A model generated the notes under the pieces. That model was not told where the DNA came from. It did not search any database and worked only from the letters and a program-made list of their open reading frames with translations. A program made the position numbers and the translations under genes. From Terrimonas_A sp051954695 (GTDB lineage: Bacteria; Bacteroidota; Bacteroidia; Chitinophagales; Chitinophagaceae): a DNA stretch of 64,000 bases. The stretch is from assembly GCA_051954695.1 (NCBI GenBank), contig JBQCHL010000002.1, forward strand, positions 62,001-126,000, given 5' to 3'. Positions 26,354 to 35,789 of the stretch are shown here, in pieces (positions within the stretch are counted from its first letter, which is position 1; the number at the start of each line of letters is the position of its first letter).

Positions 26354-27274
26354 ATGTCAAATTCTATTCACAATAATGTTGTTTGCTTTGGTGAGATACT
26401 CTGGGATATTTTACCAACAGAGGCATTGCCGGGTGGTGCTCCAATGAATGTAGCATACCATCTTCACCAGTTGGGAGAAAAGCCGGCACTTCTGACCCGC
26501 ATAGGCATTGATGAAAGAGGTAAACAGTTGCTGAATATCCTGCAAGGTAAACAGATAGACACCAGCCATGTGCAATTGGATTACGACTGGCCAACAGGCA
26601 TTGTGCACGCTACGGCTAATGCGAGGGGCGAAATGAAATATGATATCGTGTCACCAGCCGCATGGGACTATATAGTAGCTGATGAAGCTTCGGTTGACAT
26701 TGTTAAGCAGGCGCAGTATTTCATTTTTGGCAGCCTTATTACCCGTGAAAAAACTTCAAGGGAAACACTGTTAAACCTGTTGGAAGCAGCGCAAACCAAA
26801 GTGCTTGATATAAACCTGCGCGCTCCTCACTACAGCAGGCTGATCGTGGAAGAGCTGTTGACAAAAGCAGATATTGTAAAGATGAACATTGCTGAGTTGG
26901 AACTGATCACCGGCTGGTTTGCTGAATATAACAGTACGGAAGAGCGAATGGCACTGCTGCAGGACCGGTTCAATGTTCCCATACTCATCGTTACAATGGG
27001 TGAAGATGGTGCTGTGATCAATTACCAAGGAAAATGGTATCGCCATCATGGATATAAAGTGGCCGTTGCTGACACTATCGGAAGTGGCGATTCTTTTTTG
27101 GCTGCTTTCCTCTCCCGGATCATTGCCGGCGAGCTGCCGGATGCCGCATTGAATTTTGCCAGCGGCCTGGGGGCCCTGGTGGCTTCACGCAAAGGAGCGT
27201 GGCCCGACTATCACGTAGAAGAAATCTATCAACTCATAAAATCAGGTTCTTCCGGTATACAGGTCAATTCTTAA
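26354..27274 (+). CDS. PfkB-family fructokinase
   Basis: 306 residues from the ATG at 26354; the frame extends back into the transporter gene and is not used. N-terminal FGEILWDILP, substrate-binding GGAPMNVAYHLHQLG, and near the C-terminus DTIGSGDSFLAAFL with the catalytic Asp of the second PfkB signature. It phosphorylates fructose to fructose 6-phosphate in the cytoplasm. It lies between the fructose porter and SusC, on one transcript. Confidence 0.88.
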   Translation: MSNSIHNNVVCFGEILWDILPTEALPGGAPMNVAYHLHQLGEKPALLTRIGIDERGKQLLNILQGKQIDTSHVQLDYDWPTGIVHATANARGEMKYDIVSPAAWDYIVADEASVDIVKQAQYFIFGSLITREKTSRETLLNLLEAAQTKVLDINLRAPHYSRLIVEELLTKADIVKMNIAELELITGWFAEYNSTEERMALLQDRFNVPILIVTMGEDGAVINYQGKWYRHHGYKVAVADTIGSGDSFLAAFLSRIIAGELPDAALNFASGLGALVASRKGAWPDYHVEEIYQLIKSGSSGIQVNS

Positions 27275-27324
27275 ATCAATCAAATGATTGCTATTAGTTC
27301 ATCAAAGTTTTAAAACTAGCTGTT

Positions 27325-30300
27325 ATGAAAAAAATCTTCTTCTTGCTAATCTTCTCTATGCTGGCTTCTTTTCTGTATGCACAGCAGAAGATAAACGGGA
27401 CAGTGACAGGCAAAGCTGATAAAGCTCCGCTTGCAGGTGTTTCTGTTCAGTCCAAACAGAAAATAACTTTAACGGATAATGCCGGTAAATTTTCCATTGA
27501 GGCATCTGTTGGGGATGTACTGACATTCTCCTACACCGGGATGCAAACGGTAACTGCAAGCATTACAAGTGCTACCCAGCCAATGGAAATAGTGATGGAA
27601 CCAAATGTAAAAGAGGAAGATGCGGTAGTTGTGACTGGTTACACCACTCAACGGAAATCTGATCTGACAGGCTCTATAGAAGTGGTCAATATGGCCTCTA
27701 CTAAAGATCTTTCTTCGGGAAGCACTTTGCAAAACATCCAGGGAAGGGTCCCTGGCTTGTATATAACATCAGATGGATCGCCCAGCGGTGCAGCCCGGTC
27801 AACACTGATCCGCGGCGTGAATACATTGGGAAATACCAACCCGCTTTATGTTATAGATGGAGTGCCCACAACCGATCCTAATATTTTTCAGTTCATGGAT
27901 CCCAATACAGTTGAGTCGGTGCAGGTATTAAAGGATGCTTCCGCTTCATCCATTTATGGTTCCAGGGCATCCAACGGCGTTATCATTGTAACAACAAGGC
28001 AGGGAAAGAATAATGTGAGTGTAACGGTCAACTCGAGTATCTCCGTTGCATCTTACAACCGGCCTCTTTCTATGATGAACACTGAACAGTTTGGTGCTAC
28101 CTTATGGCAGGCATCAGTTAACGGAGGTTCGCCGACTTCTGCGCACAGTGCATTGTATTCATTTGAAGAGCATACTGATAATGGCGTCAGGATACTGGAT
28201 AAAGTTATTCCTGTTCAGTTCATTAATGGTGACCCCAATATTCCCTCTGCTAATACCGACTGGCAGAAAGAAGTGTTCAGAAGAGCACTCATCTCTCAAA
28301 CCAACGTGACGCTGGCATCCGGTGGCCCCAGGAGCTCATCTTTGATCAGCCTTGGTTATTATTCCAATACAGGCCTTGTATTGAACAACGATTACCGGAG
28401 GTTCAGTGCCCGGATCAATAATTCATTCAACCTTTTCAATAATAAGGTTAAAGTGGGAGAGAACTTCCAGATCCTGAAATCCCGTGAACGGCCTATGGGT
28501 AATGACCAGGGTGCTACAGCAGACTGGAATGCAGACGGAACAGCCAGGGCCGGGCAATTGGGAAATAATACGCCACTGGCTTTAACAAGGGTTATCCTAC
28601 CTATTCTGCCAGTTCGGAAATTGGATGGCAGTTTTGCCGGTCCTATTGGTGCTGGATTTACTGATCGTATGAACCCTGTTTTCCTGGCAGATCTGGACAG
28701 GGATGATGTAAATAATGACCTGCAGACTTTTGGTAATATCTATGTTGAGATAACACCTGTGCGCAACTTAATGCTGAGAACAAATTTTGGCCTGGATTAT
28801 ACAGAGAACTATGACGAGAACATCGAACGCACATTCCGCCATGGCTTTATCACACGTCTTATCAATAGTTACTCCGTGGCACAGCGCCACCGTTTGAACT
28901 GGACATGGTCCAATACAGCGAACTATTCTTATACAGTTGGAAAATCACAATTCAATATCCTCGCGGGTATGGAAGCGATCAAAAATTCCACGCAGATCGT
29001 TCAAACCATCAAACGCGGTTTTGCAATTGAAGACAAAGAGTATTTCCAGTTGAGCGCAGGTACGGGTGTGGCAACTAATAAAGGATTCTTCACCGGTAAT
29101 CAACTGCTCTCTTATTTTGGAAAAATAAATTATTCATTCAGTAATAAATACCTGGTATCTGGAACTATCCGCTACGACGGTTCTTCCCGGTTTGGTGAAA
29201 ACAACAGGTACGGTCTCTTTCCCGCAGCATCTGTGGGTTGGGTGCTAAGCAGGGAAGAGTTTATGAAAAAAATGGCACCCGCTCTTTCCAATCTGAAACT
29301 CCGTGTAGCGGCTGGTAAAGTAGGTAACCAGGAAATTGGCGACTACTCACGTTTTCAACAGTATCTGACCAATTATGGTACAGTGAATGGCAACCAGGCC
29401 ACCGGATCTGCTTATGATATTGGCGGTGCCAATACAGGCAACCTTCCCTCCGGATGGGTTGCGGTAAGAACTGCGAATCCTGATCTGAAATGGGAAGCAA
29501 CGAGCGAGATCAACCTGGGTGTTGATTTCGGTTTCCTGAACCAAAGACTTACTGGTTCCTTTGATTACTTTACCCGTGAAACCAAAGACATACTGGTAAC
29601 GCCGCCCACTCCTGGTGCATTGGGAGAAGGTGCCGTAAAAACAGTAAATGGTGCAACGATGACCAACAAGGGGTTTGAACTCAACCTGGGATATCGCGGC
29701 GGTTCCGGCGACTTTACTTATACAATAGATGCAAATGCATCCAGGTTCAGCGATAAGATAACTTACCTGCCTTCTTCTGTAGTAAGATCATATGCCGGGA
29801 ACGTAGAAAAAACCATTCTGGGTCATTCACGCACTTCATTCTTTGGATATGTGACAGATGGAATATTCCAGTCGCAGGATGAAGTGAACAAAGCAGCAGT
29901 TCAGCCAGGAAAAGGAATAGGAAGGATAAGATACAAAGACCTTAACGGAGATGGCGTGATTGATGCGTTGGACCAGGACTGGTTGGGTACTGAACTTCCG
30001 GGTTTCACTTATGGTATCAATGTGCAATTGAACTATAAAAGATTTGGACTGGCTATTTTTATGCGCGGCGTTTCAAACATTACGGTTAATGATGCATCTA
30101 AAACCTTTACCGACTTCCTGGGTACAAATATTGGCTCCAATAAAGGAACACGATTACTGGATGCCTGGACTCCACAGAATACAAACTCGACCATCCCGGC
30201 TGCTTCACTCGTAAATGCAAATTCCGAAACAAGGCTTTCTGATTATTTCCTTGTACATGGAGATTACTTTAAAGTGCAAACCATCCAGTTGAATTATGCA

Positions 30301-30486
30301 TTACCCAACAACGTCATTTCTAAAGCAGGACTTACATCCATGCGGGTATTCGGAATAGTAGACAATGCTATTCTTCTGTTTAAAAAATCAGGGAATAAGG
30401 CCTTCACCGGAACTGATCCGGAAACACCCGGTTCTGTTTTCCCAAGGCCTGTACGGTTTACAATAGGAATAGATGCCAGATTTTAA
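27325..30486 (+). CDS. SusC/RagA-type TonB-linked outer-membrane transporter (fructan)
   Basis: 1053 residues: signal 1-20, carboxypeptidase-regulatory-like domain 22-97, TonB box around EEDAVVVTGY (about 95-105), plug 106-235 (LQNIQGRVPGLYI, TLIRGVNTLGNTNPLYVIDGVP, VLKDASASSIYGSRASNGVIIVTT), then a 22-strand barrel ending in TIGIDARF. Includes a DLNGDGVIDALD calcium-loop-like segment typical of SusC. It imports fructo-oligosaccharides captured by the adjacent SusD. 50 bases after fructokinase, 18 bases before susD. Confidence 0.95.
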   Translation: MKKIFFLLIFSMLASFLYAQQKINGTVTGKADKAPLAGVSVQSKQKITLTDNAGKFSIEASVGDVLTFSYTGMQTVTASITSATQPMEIVMEPNVKEEDAVVVTGYTTQRKSDLTGSIEVVNMASTKDLSSGSTLQNIQGRVPGLYITSDGSPSGAARSTLIRGVNTLGNTNPLYVIDGVPTTDPNIFQFMDPNTVESVQVLKDASASSIYGSRASNGVIIVTTRQGKNNVSVTVNSSISVASYNRPLSMMNTEQFGATLWQASVNGGSPTSAHSALYSFEEHTDNGVRILDKVIPVQFINGDPNIPSANTDWQKEVFRRALISQTNVTLASGGPRSSSLISLGYYSNTGLVLNNDYRRFSARINNSFNLFNNKVKVGENFQILKSRERPMGNDQGATADWNADGTARAGQLGNNTPLALTRVILPILPVRKLDGSFAGPIGAGFTDRMNPVFLADLDRDDVNNDLQTFGNIYVEITPVRNLMLRTNFGLDYTENYDENIERTFRHGFITRLINSYSVAQRHRLNWTWSNTANYSYTVGKSQFNILAGMEAIKNSTQIVQTIKRGFAIEDKEYFQLSAGTGVATNKGFFTGNQLLSYFGKINYSFSNKYLVSGTIRYDGSSRFGENNRYGLFPAASVGWVLSREEFMKKMAPALSNLKLRVAAGKVGNQEIGDYSRFQQYLTNYGTVNGNQATGSAYDIGGANTGNLPSGWVAVRTANPDLKWEATSEINLGVDFGFLNQRLTGSFDYFTRETKDILVTPPTPGALGEGAVKTVNGATMTNKGFELNLGYRGGSGDFTYTIDANASRFSDKITYLPSSVVRSYAGNVEKTILGHSRTSFFGYVTDGIFQSQDEVNKAAVQPGKGIGRIRYKDLNGDGVIDALDQDWLGTELPGFTYGINVQLNYKRFGLAIFMRGVSNITVNDASKTFTDFLGTNIGSNKGTRLLDAWTPQNTNSTIPAASLVNANSETRLSDYFLVHGDYFKVQTIQLNYALPNNVISKAGLTSMRVFGIVDNAILLFKKSGNKAFTGTDPETPGSVFPRPVRFTIGIDARF

Positions 30487-30504
30487 TTTTTAAATTAACT
30501 CATT

Positions 30505-32280
30505 ATGAAACGTAATACTTTAATTCCCGCTTTGCTTATATGCTTGATGGCAATCTCCACCACTTCCTGCAAGAAGTCTTTCCTTGATGCAAAAGTACCT
30601 GGTGTGGCATCTGCCGAGCAGTTGAATAATGTTACTAATACCGAAGCCCTGGTGATCGCTGCTTATGCAGGCCTGGGCAATGGCTACTGGAATGCTTCCT
30701 GGACAAGTGATTATGTGTGGGGCAGTATCCGGTCTGATGATGCTTATAAAGGAGGCTCTTCTGTTTCTGACCAGGGGCAGTTGAATGACCTGGAGCAGTA
30801 TAATCTTGTTACGGCAGCGGTAGGCGGATTCCAGAACAATACCTGGATAGGTGTTTACAATAATATTTCACGGATCAACCTGGCATTGCGGCAACTGGAT
30901 AATATTACCGATGCAGACTACATTGTATCAGGTGTTGCTAATGCAAAAAAAGTGAGGCAGGCAGAAATGCGCTTTCTCCGCGGCCACTTTATGTTTGTTT
31001 TAAAAAGATTGTTCAATTATCCCGTATGGATTGAACATACTGCCACCCAGGAAGAGATCAGGAAAATATCCAACCGGCAATATACCAGCGATCAACTATG
31101 GGATAAGATCGCAGAAGATTTTCAATTTGCTATCGACAACCTTCCTCCTACACAACCCCAGGTAGGAAGAGCCAATAAATGGGCAGCAACAGCGTACCTC
31201 GCGAAAGTGCGGCTGTATCAGGCATACAAGCAGGACGAAAACCATAATGTTGTCAGCATCACTCCAGAAAGGCTCCAGGAAGTAGTGACTTTGACAGATG
31301 CAGTTATCGGCTCCGGCAAATACACACTGGTTGATAATTATGGTAAGAAATGGACATATGGATATGAAAATAACAGTGAATCAATATTTGCTGTGCAATA
31401 TTCTTTTGATGACGGTACCACTTTTGGCAGAATAGATCTGGAACATGGGCTCAACTACAATATGGCACCTGCTTATGGTTGCTGCTCATTTCACCCGGCG
31501 AGCCAAAACCTTGTGAACGCATTTAAAACAGATATGGTTACAGGGCTTCCGAAGTTTGAAACTTTCAACAACACGGAAATGAAAAACCCTGCTGACTTTG
31601 AAGCACCGGTCAATACAGTTGATCCGCGGCTTGATCACACTGTAGGTGTTATATCCCATCCCTTTAAATACGATGTGGGTTTTGTGGCACAACCCTCCTG
31701 GGCAAGATCTCCGGCAGTGTACGGCAGTTTCCTGACAATGAAGGAGGTTCAATTACCAAGCACCAATGCGATCAGGAAAGCAGGAGCTTTCTTCGGTACT
31801 GCGCAGAACTGGGACATCTTACAATATAATGATGTGTTACTGATGAAAGCAGAAGCGCTTATTGAATTGGGGCAACAGGAACTGGCCCGTCCTTTAATTA
31901 ACCAGATCCGTGCAAGGGCCGAAGCTTCCGAAGCCTGGACCACTTATCCTGCCGGGCATCCTAAAGCAGGACAGGGATTTTCCAGCTACAAAATATCCCA
32001 GTATGATGGCGTCAATCTTCCCTGGACAAAAGAAAACGCACGCAAAGCGCTTCAATGGGAAAGAAGACTGGAGTTTGCAATGGAAAGCCCCCGTTTCTAT
32101 GATCTGGTACGCTGGGGTATAGCAGCAGAAACTCTCAACGCTTATCTGGCAGTGGAAAAAACAAGACGAAACCATTTAAGCAGTGCTGTTTTTACTAAAG
32201 GCAGAGACGAGTACCTGCCTATACCACAGGCACAGATAGACCTGGTGGATGGTCTTTACACACAGAATCCAAAATATTAA
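30505..32280 (+). CDS. SusD-type surface glycan-binding lipoprotein (fructan)
   Basis: 591 residues; lipoprotein signal with Cys22 (ISTTSCKKSF). The SusD-like N-terminal region covers about 40-270 (AEQLNNVTNTEALVIAAYAGL, RQAEMRFLRGHFMFVLKRLF) and the RagB region runs from about 330 to the end (YNDVLLMKAEALIELGQ, ALQWERRLEFAMESPRFYDLVRWG, EYLPIPQAQID). It binds fructan at the cell surface and forms the lid of the SusC partner encoded 18 bases upstream. Confidence 0.95.
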   Translation: MKRNTLIPALLICLMAISTTSCKKSFLDAKVPGVASAEQLNNVTNTEALVIAAYAGLGNGYWNASWTSDYVWGSIRSDDAYKGGSSVSDQGQLNDLEQYNLVTAAVGGFQNNTWIGVYNNISRINLALRQLDNITDADYIVSGVANAKKVRQAEMRFLRGHFMFVLKRLFNYPVWIEHTATQEEIRKISNRQYTSDQLWDKIAEDFQFAIDNLPPTQPQVGRANKWAATAYLAKVRLYQAYKQDENHNVVSITPERLQEVVTLTDAVIGSGKYTLVDNYGKKWTYGYENNSESIFAVQYSFDDGTTFGRIDLEHGLNYNMAPAYGCCSFHPASQNLVNAFKTDMVTGLPKFETFNNTEMKNPADFEAPVNTVDPRLDHTVGVISHPFKYDVGFVAQPSWARSPAVYGSFLTMKEVQLPSTNAIRKAGAFFGTAQNWDILQYNDVLLMKAEALIELGQQELARPLINQIRARAEASEAWTTYPAGHPKAGQGFSSYKISQYDGVNLPWTKENARKALQWERRLEFAMESPRFYDLVRWGIAAETLNAYLAVEKTRRNHLSSAVFTKGRDEYLPIPQAQIDLVDGLYTQNPKY

Positions 32281-32298
32281 TCCCGAAACAGAACCAAT

Positions 32299-34014
32299 AT
32301 GAAACGTCACCAGCAAATGACAGGAAAAATATTCAGCGTGGCCGGTTTGTTCCTGCTCCTTTCTTATGGAAATAATTTACAGGCACAGGCAGACCAGCCA
32401 CCCTATATTTCTCCGGTGCCTAAATACAATTTCCCCAATACACTTACTGAACAGGTAACTGAGCTCAAAAACAACCCGCTCATGAAGCGGTTTGCCGCAT
32501 CGCGTAAGAAACAGGCAAATGATCCTTATCGTCCTTTCTATCATTTTGTAAGTCCTGAAAGCACCATGAATGACCCCAATGGCCTGAGCTACTGGCAGGG
32601 CAACTGGCATTTGTTTTACCAGGCATATCCTCCGGAAGATAAACGACAGCATTGGGGGCATGCGATAAGCAAGGACCTGGTGCATTGGGAAGATCTGCCT
32701 TATGCCATATATCCAAGTCCCGAGCGTGCTGTTTTTTCCGGTAGTGTATATGTTGAAGATGGCCGTGCTATAGCTATGTATCATGGTACGGAAGCAGGGA
32801 ATATGGTGGCAACATCCAGCGATCCATTGTTGTTGAACTGGGAAAAGGTAACAGGTAATGCTGTTATTCCGTTGCGCAGCAAAACAGGTTTCCCACTTCC
32901 TTATAGTGTATTCGATCCTTCTATATGGAAAGCGAATGGTGTGTATTATTCACTGTCTGCCGGAAGGGCGCCAAAAGGACCCGGAGGCCGGCAGGTACCA
33001 GTAGGATATTTGTTCCGCTCCAAAGACCTGGCTAATTGGGAATACATGCATGAGTTTGTGGAAAACGATCGCTTTACGCTGATAGGAGATGATTATGCAT
33101 GCCCTTACTTCTGGCCAATAGGAGATCGATACATTATGCCTTTCTTTAGCCACATGAGCGGCGGGCAATATCTGCTGGGAGATTATGATACGCTGCGCAA
33201 CAAATTTGTGGTCACGCATGGAGGCAAATTCAATTTTGGACCGGCAAGTCCATCAGGAGTACATGCTCCTTCTGCAGTGCCTGATGGAAAAGGAGGGGTG
33301 ATCATCATATTTAATATGAACCCCGGAAAACCTACAGGCGAATGGAACCAGATAATGACACTTCCCAGAAGATTGACACTGGCGGGTAAAGATGAGATTT
33401 TGCAGGAGCCTGCAGGTGATATTGAATCTTTAAGGTATGCACGCCAGGAAGTGAAGCCAATGACACTTCCAGCCAATAAAGAAATTGTGCTAAAGAACAT
33501 CAAGGGTAATGCAATGGAACTGAACCTGGAGATCGATCCTGGAAAAGCGCCGGTATTTGAGTTGAATGTATTACGATCAGAAAATAAAGAAGAATACACG
33601 CGTATCGTGTTCATGAAAGATAGAGGTATGGGGCCTGGCCGGAACTACCGGTATGGTGAGATTGCTCCGCTGAGAACTGACCAGCCTAATCAGCCACAGG
33701 CACAGCCAGCTTCCAATCCTCCGATAAGGGAGGATCTCATTATCCTGGAAACAACTAATTCATCGCAACACCCGGACGTGAATCCACGTGCGCCAGAAAC
33801 AGCATCATTTATGATGAAAGAAGGCGAAACTTTAAAGCTCAGGGTTTTCATTGATAAAAGTGTAGTGGAAGTTTTTGTGAATGGTAAGCAATGCGTGGCT
33901 GCCCGTGTGTATCCCAGCCGTAAAGATGCAGTAGGCGTTTCCCTTCTGTCTCATGGTCAGAGCAGTGAACTGAAATTGTTTGAAGCATGGCAAATGAAAA
34001 ATATTTATGAATGA
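32299..34014 (+). CDS. GH32-family protein, divergent: no canonical acid/base Glu (copy 1)
   Basis: 571 residues with signal peptide to about residue 30 (NNLQAQA). Five-blade propeller motifs: TMNDPNG (nucleophile Asp92), WHLFYQAYPP, HWGHAISKDLVHW, FSGS; C-terminal GH32 beta-sandwich from about 410, with LRVFIDKSVVEVFVNG. Two catalytic motifs are changed: RDP reads FDP (Phe205-Asp206), and the acid/base motif EC reads ACP (Ala267, context DDYACPYFWPIG). The close paralogue downstream shares both changes. Either this clade uses another acid/base residue (nearby Asp) or it is a non-hydrolytic binder or transfer enzyme. Exported; part of the fructan operon. Confidence 0.88.
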   Translation: MKRHQQMTGKIFSVAGLFLLLSYGNNLQAQADQPPYISPVPKYNFPNTLTEQVTELKNNPLMKRFAASRKKQANDPYRPFYHFVSPESTMNDPNGLSYWQGNWHLFYQAYPPEDKRQHWGHAISKDLVHWEDLPYAIYPSPERAVFSGSVYVEDGRAIAMYHGTEAGNMVATSSDPLLLNWEKVTGNAVIPLRSKTGFPLPYSVFDPSIWKANGVYYSLSAGRAPKGPGGRQVPVGYLFRSKDLANWEYMHEFVENDRFTLIGDDYACPYFWPIGDRYIMPFFSHMSGGQYLLGDYDTLRNKFVVTHGGKFNFGPASPSGVHAPSAVPDGKGGVIIIFNMNPGKPTGEWNQIMTLPRRLTLAGKDEILQEPAGDIESLRYARQEVKPMTLPANKEIVLKNIKGNAMELNLEIDPGKAPVFELNVLRSENKEEYTRIVFMKDRGMGPGRNYRYGEIAPLRTDQPNQPQAQPASNPPIREDLIILETTNSSQHPDVNPRAPETASFMMKEGETLKLRVFIDKSVVEVFVNGKQCVAARVYPSRKDAVGVSLLSHGQSSELKLFEAWQMKNIYE

Positions 34015-34027
34015 TCAACAGGTAGTG

Positions 34028-35758
34028 ATGAAAACAAGATCTCTGTTTATAATCATTTTAGTTTTTTCCCTTCCGGTAATGATTCTGGGGCCAGGTGTTT
34101 TATACGCACAGCCTGGTAAGCCGGATTATACATCAAAGGTTCCGAAATTCAGCTTCCCGCGCACGCTGGAAGAACAAGAAGCGGCATTGAAAACAAATCC
34201 TTTGATGATACGGCTTAATGAATCACGTAAAAAGTTATCAGCAGATAAATTCCGGCCGGTATATCATTATGTGAACCCCGAGGGCCGGCTGAATGATCCT
34301 AATGGTCTTTGTTACTGGCAGGGCAACTGGCATTTGTTTTACCAGGCTTATCCGCCTGAAGATCCACGGCAACATTGGGGTCATGCCATCAGCAAAGATC
34401 TTGTTCATTGGAAAGATTTGCCCTATGCCATTTATCCAAACCCCGAAAAGCAGGTGTATTCTGGTTCCACGCTCGTTGAGCAAAACAGGGTTATTGCCAT
34501 GTATCATGGAACAGGGGTTGGAAATATGGTAGCAGTGTCTGATGATCCCCTGTTGTTGAATTGGGAAAAGGTTGCGGGGAAAGCGGTGATACCTTCAACA
34601 AGTACGACCGGCTTCCCGCTTCCTTATAGCATCTTTGACCCTTCCATCTGGAAAAAGGATAGTATCTATTATGCCCTTTCTGCAGGAAGGGTGCCTGAAG
34701 GACCGGGAGGTAAGCCAGTGAGGGCTGATTATTTATTTCGCTCGAAAGATTTAATCAATTGGGAATACCTGCATGAGTTTGTACAGGGCGACCGCTTCAC
34801 CCAGATCGGTGATGATGGCGCGTGTCCTTATTTCTGGCCGATAGGCAACCGCTACATCATGAATTTCTTCAGTCATATGAGCGGTGGGCAGTACCTGTTG
34901 GGAGACTATGATAAACAACACGACAAATTCATTGTGACATCCGGAGGAAAATATAATCATGGCGCTGTAAGTCCTGCTGGCGTGCATGCACCTTCTGCAG
35001 CTCCTGATGGCAAGGGTGGGGTGATCATTATTTTCAATATGAACCAGGGACGCCCTACAGAAGGATGGAATCAGATCATGAGCCTGCCGCGAAGGCTTAC
35101 CCTGCTTTCTGCAGATGAGTTGGGTCAGGAACCGGCCGGTGATATTGCGTCGCTTCGCTATGATGCCACACAGGTGGATGCAATGAAACTTTTATCGGGT
35201 AAGGAGACCGTATTAAAACAAGTAAAGGGTAATGCCCTGGAAATAGAAGCAGAGATCGATCTGCAAACTGCGCAGGCCGTAGAGCTGAACGTGCTGCGTT
35301 CTCCCCGTAAACAGGAATACACACGGATCATATTTTATAAGGAGAAAGGCTTTTCGCAAGGATTGGAGTATAAAGCAGCACCAGGCACTGCATCGATGCC
35401 GCAGGATCTTATCCGATTGTTTACAGGAGATACTTCTTCAACTTCTGTTTCCGCAACAGCCAGGCACCGGGCAAGTCTTATCTCAATTGAAACATCCAAT
35501 TCATCTACCCTCCCTGATGTAATGATGCGGCCACCTGAAACCGCCCCGGTAAAATTATTGCCGGGAGAAACAGTTAAGCTCCGTGTTTTCATTGATAAAA
35601 GTGTGGTGGAGGTTTTTGTAAACGGTAGGCAATGTGCGGCAGTCCGGGTGTATCCAGGAAGAGACGATAGCAATGGCGTTTCCATCAAATCAATGGGCGG
35701 TGATGCCGAACTGAGGTCACTTACTGCCTGGAAAATGAAAAGCATTTATAACGACTAA
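34028..35758 (+). CDS. GH32-family protein, divergent: no canonical acid/base Glu (copy 2)
   Basis: 576 residues from the ATG at 34028, which starts a clean signal peptide (MKTRSLFIIILVFSL...LYAQ); an earlier ATG at 34007 overlaps the previous stop by 8 bases and is the alternative. A tandem duplicate of the preceding GH32 with long identical runs (WQGNWHLFYQAYPPED, QHWGHAISKDLVHW, ACPYFWPIG, FFSHMSGGQYLLGDYD). Nucleophile motif RLNDPNG (Asp90); FDP (Asp204) replaces RDP; ACP (Ala265) replaces EC; YSGS replaces FSGS. Conservation of the altered motifs in both copies argues against random decay. Confidence 0.88.
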   Translation: MKTRSLFIIILVFSLPVMILGPGVLYAQPGKPDYTSKVPKFSFPRTLEEQEAALKTNPLMIRLNESRKKLSADKFRPVYHYVNPEGRLNDPNGLCYWQGNWHLFYQAYPPEDPRQHWGHAISKDLVHWKDLPYAIYPNPEKQVYSGSTLVEQNRVIAMYHGTGVGNMVAVSDDPLLLNWEKVAGKAVIPSTSTTGFPLPYSIFDPSIWKKDSIYYALSAGRVPEGPGGKPVRADYLFRSKDLINWEYLHEFVQGDRFTQIGDDGACPYFWPIGNRYIMNFFSHMSGGQYLLGDYDKQHDKFIVTSGGKYNHGAVSPAGVHAPSAAPDGKGGVIIIFNMNQGRPTEGWNQIMSLPRRLTLLSADELGQEPAGDIASLRYDATQVDAMKLLSGKETVLKQVKGNALEIEAEIDLQTAQAVELNVLRSPRKQEYTRIIFYKEKGFSQGLEYKAAPGTASMPQDLIRLFTGDTSSTSVSATARHRASLISIETSNSSTLPDVMMRPPETAPVKLLPGETVKLRVFIDKSVVEVFVNGRQCAAVRVYPGRDDSNGVSIKSMGGDAELRSLTAWKMKSIYND

Positions 35759-35789
35759 CAACCTATTCCTCATTCTTAAAAGGGTAAAA

